Part shown: positions 47,336 to 60,365 of the stretch, in pieces
Numbering within the stretch: the stretch's first letter is position 1
Layout: every line of letters begins with the position of its first letter
Source: Flammula alnicola
Taxonomy: Eukaryota > Basidiomycota > Agaricomycetes > Agaricales > Strophariaceae
Assembly: GCA_015499995.1 (NCBI GenBank)
Contig: JADNRV010000011.1
Location: forward strand, 186,001-250,000
DNA length: 64,000 nucleotides
Reading direction: 5' to 3'
Made by a program: the position numbers and the translations under genes
Notes under the pieces: generated by a model
Told to the model about the DNA's origin: nothing
What the model saw: only the letters and a program-made list of their open reading frames with translations
The model's database searches: none

Positions 47336-50258
47336 ATGAGCGACAACACGCCTCCACCACCTTCGTCGTTCCCAAACAACTTTTCTCGGCCTTCGAGCGC
47401 CGCAGCAGCCTCGTCGCCGTCCTTTTCCGACTCTAAATTTAAATCCAAACGCCATTCTTTAAATATGTCTTCGTCTTCGACAAGTTCGGGACCACGGCCA
47501 CTGCATCTCGCTTTGGGTTCCACCGTTGGTTCTTCACCAGGTTCGCCAGCTCCAACTCGCTCTCCAGGGCCTTCGTATGCTACGCACCTTTCAAATCCAG
47601 CCATTTACGACGTTGACGTTGGTGTTGACACGCCCACATCAGCACAGAACGGATTCGTCCTTTCATCTGGCTCTTCGCCCAGAGGCCTCGCACCCCTGCC
47701 TCTGAGTCCAACGATCACAGGTCTGCAACAACACGCGACTTCGCGAAGACAGTCCTCTATCTCGTATATCCCATCTAATTCCCCTTCGCATGCGCGGTTC
47801 AGCAAGAGAGATTCGGTTGACAGCCTCAACCTAGGTCTCATGCGCTCGCCCCTGTCGAGTACATACACGACATCAGCTAATGGAGGCAAGAGCCCTGGGC
47901 CTGGATTGGCGAGGAGTAGCTCTTTGGGTGGAAGAGGATCGAGGGGGTCCAGGAGTCCTGCTGTCGGCGAGCGGTCTAGCACGGGTTCGATCTTAGCCAA
48001 CTCGAATTCGGACACGGCGAAAGGCGTAGCGCACTTGAAGGAGAGGCCACCTGTTACACTGGCAGAGAAGTAAGCTTTTTTCTTGTATTTATACTCTAGG
48101 GCGATGACTAACGCGTTTATTGGATTTTAGGCATGCCGAGCTGCTACACTTTATAGCGCAGAAAGAGTCCAAGTGCTTGGAGCTACGCTCGCAGCTTGCG
48201 GTTCACGAAGCCGAACTCCTGCAACGTACGCCCTCGTTCAGTCCTTTTTTCCAATTTTAATTTGACCAAATCATTCTCATCTAGTGAAACGAAAGTGGGA
48301 ACGTATAGTCAACCGCGGCTTCGAGAAAGCACTCTCTCCGAACTCTGCCTCATCTTCCACTACATCTCACCTCCCCTCCTCTCCTTCGCCGTCGTCTTCC
48401 GTTCCTCCTGGATTTTCTACCAGCCCTAATAACACAGCATCGTACTTCCCAACTCTTAACCCCAACAACACCAACGCTCCAGCGGCCGTCGTGTTGGAGG
48501 GCATCAAAGAAGGCGTGCAGGGCATGAGTAGACTCATAGCCGCTGGCCTGGGATCCATTGCGCAAGTCAACGTGGTCCCTCCTGCAAACGAAATGAAAAG
48601 TCCGGGAACCCCTGAGGCTTCCGCATCCACCGCACCTCTGCCCCTCCGTTTGGGGTCTGTTTCTCAGAGGCGGACGAACGGAAGCGGTCATGGACAGAAG
48701 GAATCGCAGTCCTCGTCGTCGACAACGGCGTCTACTGCGTCGAGTGCGACCTTCTCATCTCTTCTCAGCGTCTCGACGACCTCTTCCGCTACATCGGCGG
48801 GTTCGACAAGTGGATCGTCTGCCTCGGGGAATACGACGACGACGAACTCTGTTCTTGAGACATCAGGGTCGTTTGAAGTCGAGACGGAGAGCGAGTTTGG
48901 GGACTTTGAAGATGGGCAGTTGAGTCTTACGCGTCGGAGTTCGACAGAGCAGGTCTTGATGGTGCGGGATACGGGGGCGACGCCTACGATGAGCCCGAAT
49001 CCTGATTTCCAGCGGAGGAGGCGGAGAAATGATAATGTCGGCTTTGGCACCGAGGATTCATTATCGGCCAGCGCGAATGCTACTGGTCTTCTGGTATCAG
49101 AGACCGAGACCAACTCGTTCGATTGGGACGATGGATGGGACGAGCCTGCAGGCGAGATACAGGCCAGCGAGCAGCTATATGCCACCTCCAGTTCGACTGC
49201 GAGTACAAGTACAACGAAGCCGGCAATTGCGGATAGGGCTAAACTATCTCTCGGCAATGGGACCACGAATAGACCGAAGTCGCCACTTGCGCCGGCTTCA
49301 TCCATCCCTGGTCTCGCGGCTGTGAGCATGGGTGTGGCTGCGCCGTCCACACAGCAAATGAGCTCGTGGGTTGGGAGTGTGGGCAAGAGGTGGGGCGAGA
49401 TTAAGGGCAGTACTGCGTGAGTCTTTTTTTGTTCTTTTTTTGGTTTTGCAATTGCACCAGGCGCTGTCTTTCTTTCTTTCGTGAGAGCATACTTTATGGT
49501 ATTAGCACGTTTGAGCCAGAGCAGATTACGGGATTCGATGTTGCTCCTTTTTCTTTCTTTTTGGCTCTCGGAACTTTCTCGTACGCATATATGCGCTCGT
49601 GATCGACCCAGCTTGACTAGGAGAAAATCGATATACTTCGATTCTTTGTTCCCATTCTTATCCTACTCCTTAGCCTGATGAAAACCCTCCCTCAGCTCTG
49701 CCATTCACTTATCTTACTTTGTTGCTGATATCATCTCGTTCTCACAGTTTCACGAAGAACCAAAAACGTGCATCCATACTTCTTTCAGATGTGCAGCAGA
49801 CCCTAGTCTCTGCACTCATATCACCAACGCCCGCCTCCTCAAATTCTACAACATCTTTTACGCATCAAACTCCAACAACTGCCTCGTCCTCGTCCTCTTC
49901 CTCGTTCTCCTCCAACGCCTTCAACGAGCCCATAACGCCATCGCCGAAGATTCCTTCGACGACCCAATTGCCCGCCCAGCGCAGCATGTCCCTCCTAGAC
50001 GACTCAGACGATGAGAGCTTCGGTGAAAGCCCTGATGAGAACGCGACTGTGCGCCTGAAGCAGGGCTCAAGAATGGTTGCGCCTGTGATGGTGCCTGATT
50101 CGCTTTCACCCGGCGCTAAGGATAAGGTTGGAGCAGCCAATGGCATTGGTGCTGGCGGAGCGCGAGGGTCGATAGCAACCGCTGCGGCGTCGAAGATGGT
50201 TGGGAGGACGAGTCAATTGGATGCGAAGGACGCTGATGAGGATGAGTGGAATTGGTGA
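47336..50258 (+). CDS. DUF4048-type fungal protein, 823 aa
   Basis: Four exons (47336-48069, 48131-48225, 48285-49416, 49748-50258) without frame breaks. The protein is mostly Ser/Thr/Pro-rich and disordered, with one coiled-coil core across exons 2-3: HAELLHFIAQKESKCLELRS ... VHEAELLQLKRKWERIVNRG. Such a core followed by Ser-rich sequence is typical of the fungal DUF4048 family. Tryptophan-acidic patches (NSFDWDDGWDEP and the C-terminal DADEDEWNW) are conspicuous. A conserved-looking helix precedes the second (FTKNQKRASILLSDVQQTLV). Intron 3 (331 nt) is long and may hide a small exon. No known enzymatic function; possibly a membrane-traffic or polarity scaffold, which is inference. Confidence 0.78.
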
Positions 50259-51361
50259 TCAATCGGAACGGCTCCTGCTTCGTTCTGTTGTCATCGTATC
50301 GTGGACTGGGTTCATGGATTCTAGAGATCTTGTGAGTTCGCCATTTCCGCTTTTCATTTTGTTTCTTCGATTCTTCCCAAACAACCCCTTCTCTCTTTCT
50401 TATCCTCTTGATATGTGACAGCATTACTTATTACGTGACTTTAGGCAATATCACAGCTCTCTCGCTGGCGTACAACATTCTTTTTTGGTTTCTTAATTCT
50501 AGGACGTTGTTGTCTCCTCTTTTTTGACATGTCCGACACAACCCGTGTATCTTTGCATTCATCTTTTTTTCATGCCATCTCCACGCCGCATAATCACTCT
50601 ATAGCATCCATCACACACATACATCCATACGCCAATTTATAACATAATATACATTATATGGTAGTACGAATGCTAAATGACGCTCGATCTATCAGCGTCC
50701 GACGATTCTACGGTTCTGGTATTTCAAGTTGGCGGACAATGACTAAAAATTATTGAAGAGATACCGCCGCGCGTATAATGATTTTTTGGGTGGCTGAAAC
50801 TGGCTGGCAGGAGTTCGGGCAGCTGGAATAACGGGCGCTTAATTTTTTCCTTCGACATGCATGTCCTATGGTACCGTATAAGTGCTATTGTTCTCGCATA
50901 CTGTGGCACATCATATCTGTACACCCGTATGTCAACTTAATTTTCGTCCGTCGAGGCCAGGACTAAGTACCACTAGAGTCTAAGTAGATGATTCGGTTAT
51001 CGGTAGAAGATTATTTAGGCGTATGCCGAGATGGCGATCACATGTTCTCAGGGCTTCACCGTGGTTCGAATTGAACAATTCACTGACTCGGAATCATTGA
51101 ATGGATAGAACCCGAGGCATGATGCATGAACGTTTGAACATTGGAAGGCACCAACAGAAAGTGTCTGCTAGTGTTGGCACTGCCGTTAACGTTAACGTTA
51201 CCAGGGCCAATTTCAACTTCGACGTGGAATGGTACTCGACTATCCAGTCTCCTTCACAAAGAACGTCCACTTGCTAGGCTCGAAGTCGCATTTCTCTCTC
51301 TGTTCTTCCTCTCTTTCGTTCTGGAGCAGTGCCTGCCGCTTTCCGGCCTGAACAGCTGGTG
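50259..51361. other. Intergenic, no gene seen
   Basis: About 1.1 kb between two plus-strand genes. A short GTTAAC repeat (51185-51200) lies near the 3' end. No gene recognised. Confidence 0.4.
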
Positions 51362-53175
51362 ATGAGCATCGATTCTACAGCCGTGCGATGGCTTACGCTC
51401 GACCGTGCTGCGCATATGCACAACGTAAGTTCATTCTCTGATATTCCGAGGCCCCGTTGATCACCGTCCTCATTGCCAGTGGCTGCTGCCACGTGCACCG
51501 TTTACGACCACAGTATGTATCTTTCCAATTTTTCATTCATCCTGCTAAATGTGCAACTCGATGTTTTTTTTTTTTGCAGTTACGACATTTGATTTGGAGG
51601 TATGTGGTTCCTCGAGGCTTTTCAGAGTTTTGTATACTCAATCTGCTTAAACAGATTGAGTTGATATGGGTGGGTGATACCGTTACCTCATGGTCGAATA
51701 TCGCTCAATTACGGTCATCACAGCGTCGACCAAAGTGGAGCATGGTGCAATTCTTATTTCTAATTGTGAGTGTGGCTGCAGGCGGTCTTCCGTCGCTCTT
51801 TTAACGTCCGTTAATCTGCCTCTTCAGACTCGATATTTGGGAAATACGACTCAACTGTACGCCCTACATTCCTTTCTCAGAAATTGGACTTATTACCCAC
51901 ATTAACGTTATTCCTTTGCAGATATGCAGCATCAGGTATTCGTCTTTCATCAGCAATACCGTCTAATCTCCGAAAATGCTCATGCTGTCCAGTCCTCATC
52001 CGACATATAGTGGCAAACACCCAAGAGGTAGGTCTGCTTGGGGATTATTCTGACGTCAAGCTTAACTGACGGACGAAACGCTGCCCTTGTTAACAGCAGT
52101 GAGTGTCTACTTCAATTAATTTCTCACCCGTTGCTTACTTGTTGCTGCTTCTCCAAACAGATGTGAGTGATTCATGAATGGACAGTTTGGTCGTGCTTTA
52201 GTTGCTTAATTTATTAGGTCAAATCTTCCCTTTCATCCAAAGAATCTTACTAGGTGTCACTATGTCGACAATGCAAGGTGAGCCCGAAGCAACTCCATTA
52301 CACCCATGCTAACTGCCGAACTCCAGCTATAATGATGTATCGTGTCTCAAGCATGTACAACCACAGCCGCAAGATCATCATTCTCCTCGTCGTTGCCTTC
52401 GTTGTGGAGATGGCAATAGCAATCATGGTCAACATTCTGACCATGTTTTATGGCACACGTTAGTACATTTTTCTCTTCTCATCGATTTCAAGCTCATGTA
52501 CATATATCTTTTTTCTTTAACTATAGCTTACAAGGACCCGGCACCTGGTGTCCATCTATGTATGCAAGCCATGTCATTTGACTGGGTGTTCGTCGCGTGG
52601 ATCCAATCGGCCTCTTTGAGCTTCTTATTCTTGGCTTGTCGATATCGGTGGCGATCAAATACTACGACACAATCAAAATTCGACGGAGGCACAGCTCGTA
52701 TTCCCCAAATTCATTGGCATTCATATTACTACGAGATAGCATCTCATTCCCTTTTATGTGAGTCGAACAGAGTGTTTGCATGCAAAAACATTATCTATCT
52801 ATTACAATCCATCAAGCTCTGCGTTAGGCTGCATTGTGGGCTTGATTTTGACCATAAAATATCCAGTATGTATTTCTGCTCTCCACGCTGTCGAGAATCA
52901 CAACTGAAGAAGTCTGCTTCCTATCAACAATTTAGGGAATCACTCCGCAAATAGCCGTCGATATCCTAGGAATAACGCCCAACATCCTTGGATGCCGCCT
53001 CATTCTAAACCTACGTGAGACCTACTACCAGCCATTTGGAGAGGAATTCACTCACTGTCAGTCGCGTTTCTCGAGACACAATCTCAGAGAGCTCGATTTT
53101 CCGGTGTCGGCCAATGAGTCGAATATCCGGCCCCTAGTGGCGGTAGGATGCAGGATGTTCATGTCAAATGGCTAA
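51362..53175 (+). CDS. DUF6533-type multi-pass membrane protein
   Basis: A mushroom-specific membrane-protein family. Many tiny exons can be read: 51362-51424, 51480-51512, 51580-51599 (20 nt), 51655-51669 (15 nt), 51724-51765, 51828-51856 (29 nt), 51922-51935 (14 nt), then further ones to the TAA at 53175. Joined, they give the family core AAATCTVYDH-ITTFDLE-IELIW-RRPKWSMVQFLFLI-TRYL. Later segments are MMYRVSSMYNHSRKIIILLV (transmembrane), APGVHLCMQAMSFDWVFVAW and LGCRLILNLRETYYQPFGEE. At least one base is missing at about 52615 (the IQSA block to FELLILGLSISVAIKYYD), and another at the first exon junction. No function is known. Confidence 0.65.
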
Positions 53176-53764
53176 TGATATTAGTATATTAATTTTCATG
53201 TACCATATAAGTTGGCCGCCATGTAATGTCCTTTATTTTTATGTATATAGTATTTTCTGTCTATTGGTGGCTCCACTTAAATATAATACTCTCGCTTTTC
53301 TGTGGCGCTGAAAGGATTTGTCCAAGATTTGCCATTGTCTTATCTGATAAGACGATAAAGCGACAAAGATAAAGTCCACGTGCAATCACCAACATATGAA
53401 AAGTGATTTCCGTCAGGTCGTCAAGTTGTCCCTTCCATGCTCCGAGATCTCAGCGTGCTCCATCTTTCTTAACGACTTTCAAGGGCAAAGAAAAGAACTA
53501 AACCCCACCAGCGCTTATTTCTCGAAGCAAGGCTATACCTAAACCATATTCCGAGTCGCTCATTGACGTTCACTGCCTCTTCAGTGCAATAGCCATACTC
53601 TCAATCCTTTTTCGTTCTACTTATATCCTGATTACCATTAATATGTGCTAAGCAAAACGAAGGCTACGCATATCGGAACCACAAGAACAGCCTTTCATCT
53701 ATACCCACTACCCAGACAGTTTTTTACTGCGCCACGTTCTCCTACCCTTACACCTCTCAAGCGC
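53176..53764. other. Promoter region of the mitochondrial carrier
   Basis: Between two plus-strand genes. Contains A/T-rich sequence and a pyrimidine-rich stretch before the start. No other gene. Confidence 0.4.
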
Positions 53765-54950
53765 ATGGAGACTGCCCCTGACGCGCTGCTGGAAGGAAAT
53801 TCTCCCCAATCTGTAGCGCTACGCTCGATTCGCGAAATTACCTATGGAAGCGTACGTCGTTGTCCTCTATTTCTTCTCTTTCTTGACGAAGTCGTGTTCT
53901 CTCTAGGTCGCAGGCATGGTATCGAAAGTATTTGAGCACCCTTTCGACTTGACCAAGGTCCGATTGCAATCTCAAGTCCTCGACGCAACGGCAAGATTCA
54001 ACGGACCCATCGATTGCCTCACTCAAACATGGAAAAAAGAAGGAATACGGGGTTTATATCGGGTGCGTAATGACTCCTATCTCTTATGGCCTCATGCTCA
54101 GCTACTGTCTTCCTGCAGGGCCTTCCAGCACCAATAGCAGGCGCCATGGTCGAAAATGCTTCGCTATTCCTCACCTATGGTGAATTCCAGAACGTCATTC
54201 GTCGCGTGACGCATCGTTCAGCGGAGGAGAAGCTCCCTCTATATCATCTGGCTCTGTCAGCTGCAGGTGCTGGTGCTGTCACAAGTTTCCTCTTGTACGC
54301 CCTACCTCTTCTCACTACAAAGTAGATCAATTCCGACATTTATCTTCACGTGCAGGACCCCAATCGAGCTCGTCAAATGCAAAATGCAAGTCCAAATGCT
54401 CGTACCCCAAGCAGCCGGAGCCACACCTCGCACGCTCCCAGGGCCCATAGCCGTCCTCGTGTCAGTAATACGCACTACCGGACTGCGTGGCCTATGGCTA
54501 GGCCACACCGGGACACTCATTCGCGAAACGGGCGGCACAGCTGCATGGTTCGGCACGAAAGAATACGTCGCCTCTCTCCTCCTTGCGCGTCGCCTGCGCC
54601 TCTCATCCGCCTCCGACTCGGACACCCCTTCGAGTGCCAGCCCGACGGAACTTCGCCCTTGGGAATCAGCAGTGTCAGGTGCCTTTGCCGGCGCGTCGTT
54701 CAACCTTGCGCTGTTCCCAGCGGATAGCGTGAAAAGCGCGATGCAGACTGCAGAGGAGCTCCGGCCTACGACAACGACGGGGTCGACGATCCAGCCGAGG
54801 CCCACGTTTGGTGGGACATTCATGGCGATGTACCGCGCACAGGGCATCAGGGGTCTGTATGCCGGCTGTGGGATAACGGTGGCGAGGAGCATACCCAGCA
54901 GTGCCATGATCTTTTTGATCTATGACGGATTAAAAAAGTATTTTGGATAG
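53765..54950 (+). CDS. Mitochondrial carrier, probably ornithine/arginine type
   Basis: Inner-membrane exchanger of the SLC25 family. Exons 53765-53851, 53907-54062, 54119-54294 and 54356-54950 give 337 aa with no frame break. The three repeats carry the signature PxD/ExxK/R: HPFDLTKVRLQ, TPIELVKCKMQ and FPADSVKSAMQ, each followed by a Gly-rich helix (EGIRGLYRGLPAPIAGAMVE, TGLRGLWLGHTGTLIRETGG, QGIRGLYAGCGITVARSIPS). The second-repeat RETGG and the overall spacing fit the ornithine carrier group (yeast Ort1/Arg11, Neurospora Arg-13). Substrate is inferred, not proven. The start MET-APDALLEGN is chosen over an upstream in-frame ATG-less extension. Confidence 0.85.
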
Positions 54951-55284
54951 ATTTAACATAGAGCTACATTATTTTCTGATAATTGAGCATGAGCAACGAG
55001 CACTACTGGATCTATCATTCCGCACATAGCAATAGAAATCCAAGCTTTGAGGTGTCCTTTAACTGACTTTCTTCGAAGCTAGACGACAGAGACGGGAGTG
55101 GTTACAAACTGACCTCTTCTAAGTAACGTTAACTTCTTGGACAAAGAAGCCATAGAGCAACGGAGGCGAGGAGCATTAAAAAATCATCATCACCAAGAGC
55201 CAAACAATTCAAATACACCCAGCATGCTCATATTAGACGTACTACGAGGGGAAAGAAAGATTAAATATGCGACGTAGAGTAATA
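54951..55284. other. Convergent intergenic region
   Basis: 334 bp between the stops of the carrier (+) and the ABC transporter (-); presumed 3' UTRs. Confidence 0.5.
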
Positions 55285-58200
55285 TTAGCGTTCGTCTTCA
55301 GCCAAGATTTCCTCAGACCCCAACTCGAACTCCTCTTCTTCCATGGCCTCGGACACCCCACCCTCATCCGAGCCCTCAACAACGATACCGTCCTCCGTGA
55401 CACTCAGACTTTGTCGCTCGGCCTCAGCTTCAGCATCGGAAGCACTCATCAAGCTAACACTCTGCTGTCCATCCTCACTCTCTTCATCCGAATCAACAAG
55501 GTCACTGGCACTGCTTTCTTCATCACGCCTCTCTCTCTCCAGAATAGCGAGTTCCTCCTCCTCTTCTCGATCAGCCTCCTGCTCCTCCTTGGTTTGCTCG
55601 TCAACGCCCTCTTGCACGCCCAAGAGCTCCTCGAGTTCCTTGACTCTCTTCTCCCAACCTGCGACTTCTTTGAGCTTCTCTTCTATGACACCGATCTCGC
55701 GGTTCAAGCTCATGCGTTCTTCTGGGGTACCGATGCGCGAGAGCGTCCATTTTCCGGGTGATGTCCCCGCTGGACCGTGTAGGGTTAGGAGCTGGTTGTG
55801 GTATTTCATCAGGAATGGACTAGAAGAGAAGAGAGAGAAGATTCATCAGACTGGTCAAGTCATAACATAATTAAGACATACCGTAGCGAAATGGTGATGA
55901 GAGTAATATCGAGAGCTTTGGCGGCTTCGTACATCCGTCCTTCGACGTCGCTTGAAACGGCGCTTGTACACTCTAAAACAATAGCCGAAACAGGAGCATT
56001 AGCACATACAAATCAAAAGTAGATAGAAAGAAAAACCCACCATCCAAAACAGCAAACTTGGGCCTCCACCAAAGCACCCTAGCAATAGCCATTCTCTGCT
56101 TCTCGCCACCGCTCAGCACATCCCTCCACTCTTTCCTAATATGCAGGCCACCCTCTCTGGCCACCAAGTACCCCAGATGCACCTTCTCCAGAATCTCATG
56201 GATCTCGGCAATAGCCGCTTCTGAAGGCTCCATGGCCGGGGTGTAGGACGACTGAGCCCCGCTAAGACTTAACATCGAGGCAGAGCGTTTCAGGAAGGAC
56301 GTGGGGGGAGAAGAGGACGAGGAAGCGGAGGCAGTCATCCGCACGAACGACGCATACGAGCATGGGTAGATGATCTGCTCCAGCAAACTCCCCGTCGGCA
56401 TGTACGATCGCTGTGGGACGACGTACAGCGTCGGGCGCGGGCGCGAGTGCCCATCGCCCAAAGACTGGCGGAGCATCACGTCCGCCTCGGTTTCGTCTCG
56501 CGGCATCTCCACCGAACCCTCTCCATCGCGAGTAGCCACAGGATCCCAAAGCCCCGCCAGAACACGTGCAACAGCGGTTTTCCCAACGCCGTTGCTGCCT
56601 GTGATCATTATATGCTCGCCTCGTTTGATGACGAGGTTCAAATCCTTCACTAGCGGCGGGTCTTCTCTTTCCTTGTTTACGAGACTCCCCTCCATAGACT
56701 CGGCCTCGGCACTGGAATCCTTGCCCTTGACGAGCCGTGGAATCCGTACATCGATACCACGAAGACCGAGGGCGGCGGCTTGCTCGACGCGGATGGGCAT
56801 GTATCCGGGTGGCATGTTCAATAACGTTGAGAACAGGGTGTACAACCGCGTTGTCAGACCCGCGAGCTCGAGGAGGTCTTTATATGCGTACATCAGCCGT
56901 CCTCCGGCATCTGCCAGGGAGAGAAGGAGACGTCTGTTGGAGATATAAGCTGTCGGTGGTTGGCGGTTGATTAACATCATGCGTTCAAGTGAGAAGATGA
57001 AAGAAACGCACTCTCTGTCCTGCCAGCAACAGCATCGTCCGTTCTGTCTCTCTCCGACTTGGAAGGATGGCCAGTCTGAATGCCCAGAGACCTCTTCGTG
57101 CGCGTATACAGAATAGGCACTGCAATCAACGCATACCCAGCAGCAGACCAAAGGTACTTGATCACATAATCTTCAGTCCACTCATATGCTATGCGGATCT
57201 AAAGAACACAACACACGTTAATCATCACAACAGATAGAAAAATAATTCTACAGACCTTGTATATCGAGTTAACATGCTTGATCAACTTCATATACGCATT
57301 GGTCAAGATATCCCTCTCTCGCGCGCCTCCATCGTAGAAAGCAACTTCCTCCGCTTCTCTTCCTACCCTGCCCATACCAGCGCGGTACTCGCCCTCCAGA
57401 CGGGCCTCGACAGCTGCCAGACGACCAAATGCGGGCGTGACAGCTCGCAGGATCGCTACGGTAGCGTAATAATTCATGAAGAGTAAAATAGTGCCCCGTA
57501 CGCCAAGGGAGCGCGAAAGCTGGGACGTGAAGAGGAGAAGATCAAGAGACGGCTTGAGGATGTTGCCACTACGAGACAAATGGAGATTAATGAAACGAAT
57601 TAGGAAGAAGGAATTTGAACATACTAGAGTCCACTCAGAGCATTTGACCACGCGTCGACATCGGCTGTGAGATATTGATCTACGCCATCGAGATAATTCG
57701 AGGCGTGATAATAACGCAGGTCGGGGTTGGAAGAGAGGTATAGGTCATGTAGGTAGCGCGTTAGCCGCGTCCGCAAGCGAAGTGCGAGGAGGGATTGAAG
57801 GTGTCGGATCTGCAAAATTGTCCGCGCATGAGTTTCAAAAGGAAACGAACATGAAGAAAAGTCTTACCATCGAATTTGTAAATGTACTGGGAATAGCCAA
57901 CAAAAACCAAAGACCAAGTCCTTTCAAGAAGCCTTTGCCATCTGCTTTGACAAGATCTCTGACGATTCTTCCGTCGAGTCTTGCAACGAGAATACTCAGA
58001 ACCGTCCTTAGCACGAGGAAGGTAGAGTGAAGGACGACAATGCCAGCCTCTGGGGCGTACCATGACGGAATGGCAACCCGGAACAAGATGGCGCGGAGTT
58101 GGGACAAGAAAGCAGCATCGATGTTGGGTTTTTGCACCGCTTGTGGTGGAAGGAGGGGAAAGTGTGGCTTGTCTGCCACGAATTGAGATTTCGGCGTCGG

Positions 58201-58587
58201 ATGGATGGGAACCTGGGAAAGAAGAGCAAGGATTGGATTGATGAGTATCAGCGGAATGGATAAAGTAGATATGCGGGTGACATCACGGACCTTGATCATT
58301 CTTTCACGATACGGTACCAGCAGAGTATGAGATCCGTCCGCTTCGTCGATGTACACCTGCTGAAGCACTTTGGCGAGCTCATCCTTCGTCAACTTTCTCT
58401 TCAATTTCAAAGTCGTGAGGTGTTGGACTTTCTGCCGTAGTGATTGTATGACATCCTTGGGTAGAGTGAAAGTGCGAGATCGGAGGAGGACGAGGATGAG
58501 AAAGGCGAGAACTACAGGCCGCTGCGTAAGTCTTGGTGGAAGTGGGAGAGGGTGGCTTGGGAAGATGGGTTTCGAGAATATGGCCAT
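55285..58587 (-). CDS. Peroxisomal ABC half-transporter (ABCD/Pxa type)
   Basis: Imports long-chain acyl-CoA into peroxisomes for beta-oxidation as a dimer. Seven exons (58587-57868, 57809-57625, 57568-57256, 57198-57012, 56949-56041, 55972-55882, 55819-55285) give 979 aa, all in phase. The N-terminal ABC_membrane_2 part has several hydrophobic helices. The EAA-like motif EEVAFYDGGARERDIL is present. The ATPase has Walker A (GSNGVGKTA), the signature LSGGEKQRMAIAR and Walker B (KFAVLDECTSAV) formed across intron 5. The usual H-loop His is not seen (TLITISLRPFLMKYH). A Ser-rich insertion lies between Walker A and the signature. The tail (about 150 residues) is strongly Glu/Asp-rich, unusual for the family. 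Confidence 0.92.
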
Positions 58588-60365
58588 CGTAAAGTATATT
58601 TTATATGATCAGCTCAAATGTTGACGAGCCGGGATACGTTTTGAGTATTCTAGGGTCGTAATGTAGGCGAACTCGATTAATCAGTCGTGGTCAACCAGTC
58701 GCGGTCCAGCCAAACGAGTATCCAAGTAGCAGGCAGGCAGGACAAACTCTGCTTGCGTATAAAGAAAATGGTAACGCACTGGATTGCGCCTGCACCGACT
58801 GCCTTGCTGGTGGTCAATAAAGGAGCACGAAATCAATGGAATTCCGGTACCTAATGCCAGCAGAACAACACAGCGCGATGGAAGAACAGCAAGGCCAACG
58901 ATATGGCAGCTGTGTCTATGTATGTCCTCTTTGACATGTGAAATCTCCAGCCAAGGTCCGCCCACGTGCTTACGGCGCACTCGGCCCGTGAGGAAATTAG
59001 ATAAGCAAACGTTTGAGCTTGGGGACCTCTAGATCTAGTCAGTCCAGGACCGTTTGTTGGGGATGTATCATTGAGATTTTCAAGATTAATGCATGTTTGG
59101 ATTCGATGATGAGGGTAAAGAACGGAGAAGAATGACCTGGGACCTTGGAAGGGTAAAAAATTGTGTCAAACTGCAGGCTGAAGGTTGGCTAAAGGCTCAA
59201 GCTGCCAAACAAACTCACAAGGAATGACTAGCAGAGTATCCTTGACTCAAATTTAGGAAGAAGCTCGGGTACGTTAAACAGAGGAGACGGGGAAGGGGAG
59301 ATGATGGTGGTCAATGCACAAGCCGGGTTCAAGTCTGAAGTCAGGACACCGTTTTGTGCGCACGTTGCGGGCAAACAATGGCCAACATAAAAAGACACGA
59401 TGAACGCGTTTTGACTTCAACCCGAGTCTCACCTCCCACACAAAAGGCTTTTCTCATTCACCATTACTATTTCTCCGAAACATACATGGAATGTAAGTAA
59501 ACTACTTCTCTCATCTCTTCGACAAAGCATGTTTGATTCAAAGTTCAGTGTCCTATTTGACCACAACCATCGTTGTTGGTCGAAAATGCTAAATCCTGCC
59601 TGATGTGCTTTGTCTGCTTTGGCAGTTTTATGTCGACTTATTTTTCTAATATATTCATTTAATCAGATGATATTCAACATAAGTACCCTTTTCGCCCTTC
59701 TCCGCCGACTTGGTTTCCCAATGGCAGTTGGCGACGTTCAAACCACGCCACCAACATTCTCGTGGCTAAACTGCTGCTAGGTCGGTAATATTAGATATCA
59801 TCCGATATCATACACTTAAATCGCCCCAATGGTCGTCTTTCGAGCACCTACAAACATAAATCGCCCTTGTTCGGACTACAGGTACGCCCTATATATACCA
59901 TTGCCTCTATTCTTCGCCGCATCACCCTATACCCTGGTCCCGTTCATTGCTTAAATAAACATTCGCTTATTTAGGACACCTCCCAGCGAGCTGAGGCTGC
60001 TGAGCTGCCGGGTTTATTAGGAAACTTTGTTTTCTGAACTTCTACCACGTGCACTCCTTTATAATAGCCGCTCATTCCGATATGGTGGCCTTCTTATGTT
60101 TTCCAACTTCTGTGTGTGTCTAGAATTCCGGCTAAACATTGTGTCGCCGGCTGCATGCATATGCAGGGCCTGGACAGAAAGTCAGAGCTTCTTACTCTCA
60201 CTGTCATGGCAGCTGCGTGACAGAACCACCAGGAAAGTGGATGGGCGCCTATCACCTCATGCCTAATCCATATAAGACTCCATGGCGGCAGAGTCATGCG
60301 GTCTGCACGCACCGAAATCTCCTCTTCTTCCCATTGCCCATCGTTCTCCCACCCCACCCCACACC
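58588..60365. other. Divergent intergenic region, no gene seen
   Basis: Between the ABC transporter start (-) and the next F-box gene (+). CT-rich and AT-rich tracts; no motif-bearing open frame. It should contain both promoters. Confidence 0.4.

Noticed and set aside
56600..56660. tRNA-like B-box (GAGGTTCAAATCCT) near 56635
   Set aside because: It is inside the coding sequence of the ABC transporter and no acceptor or anticodon arm pairs with it.
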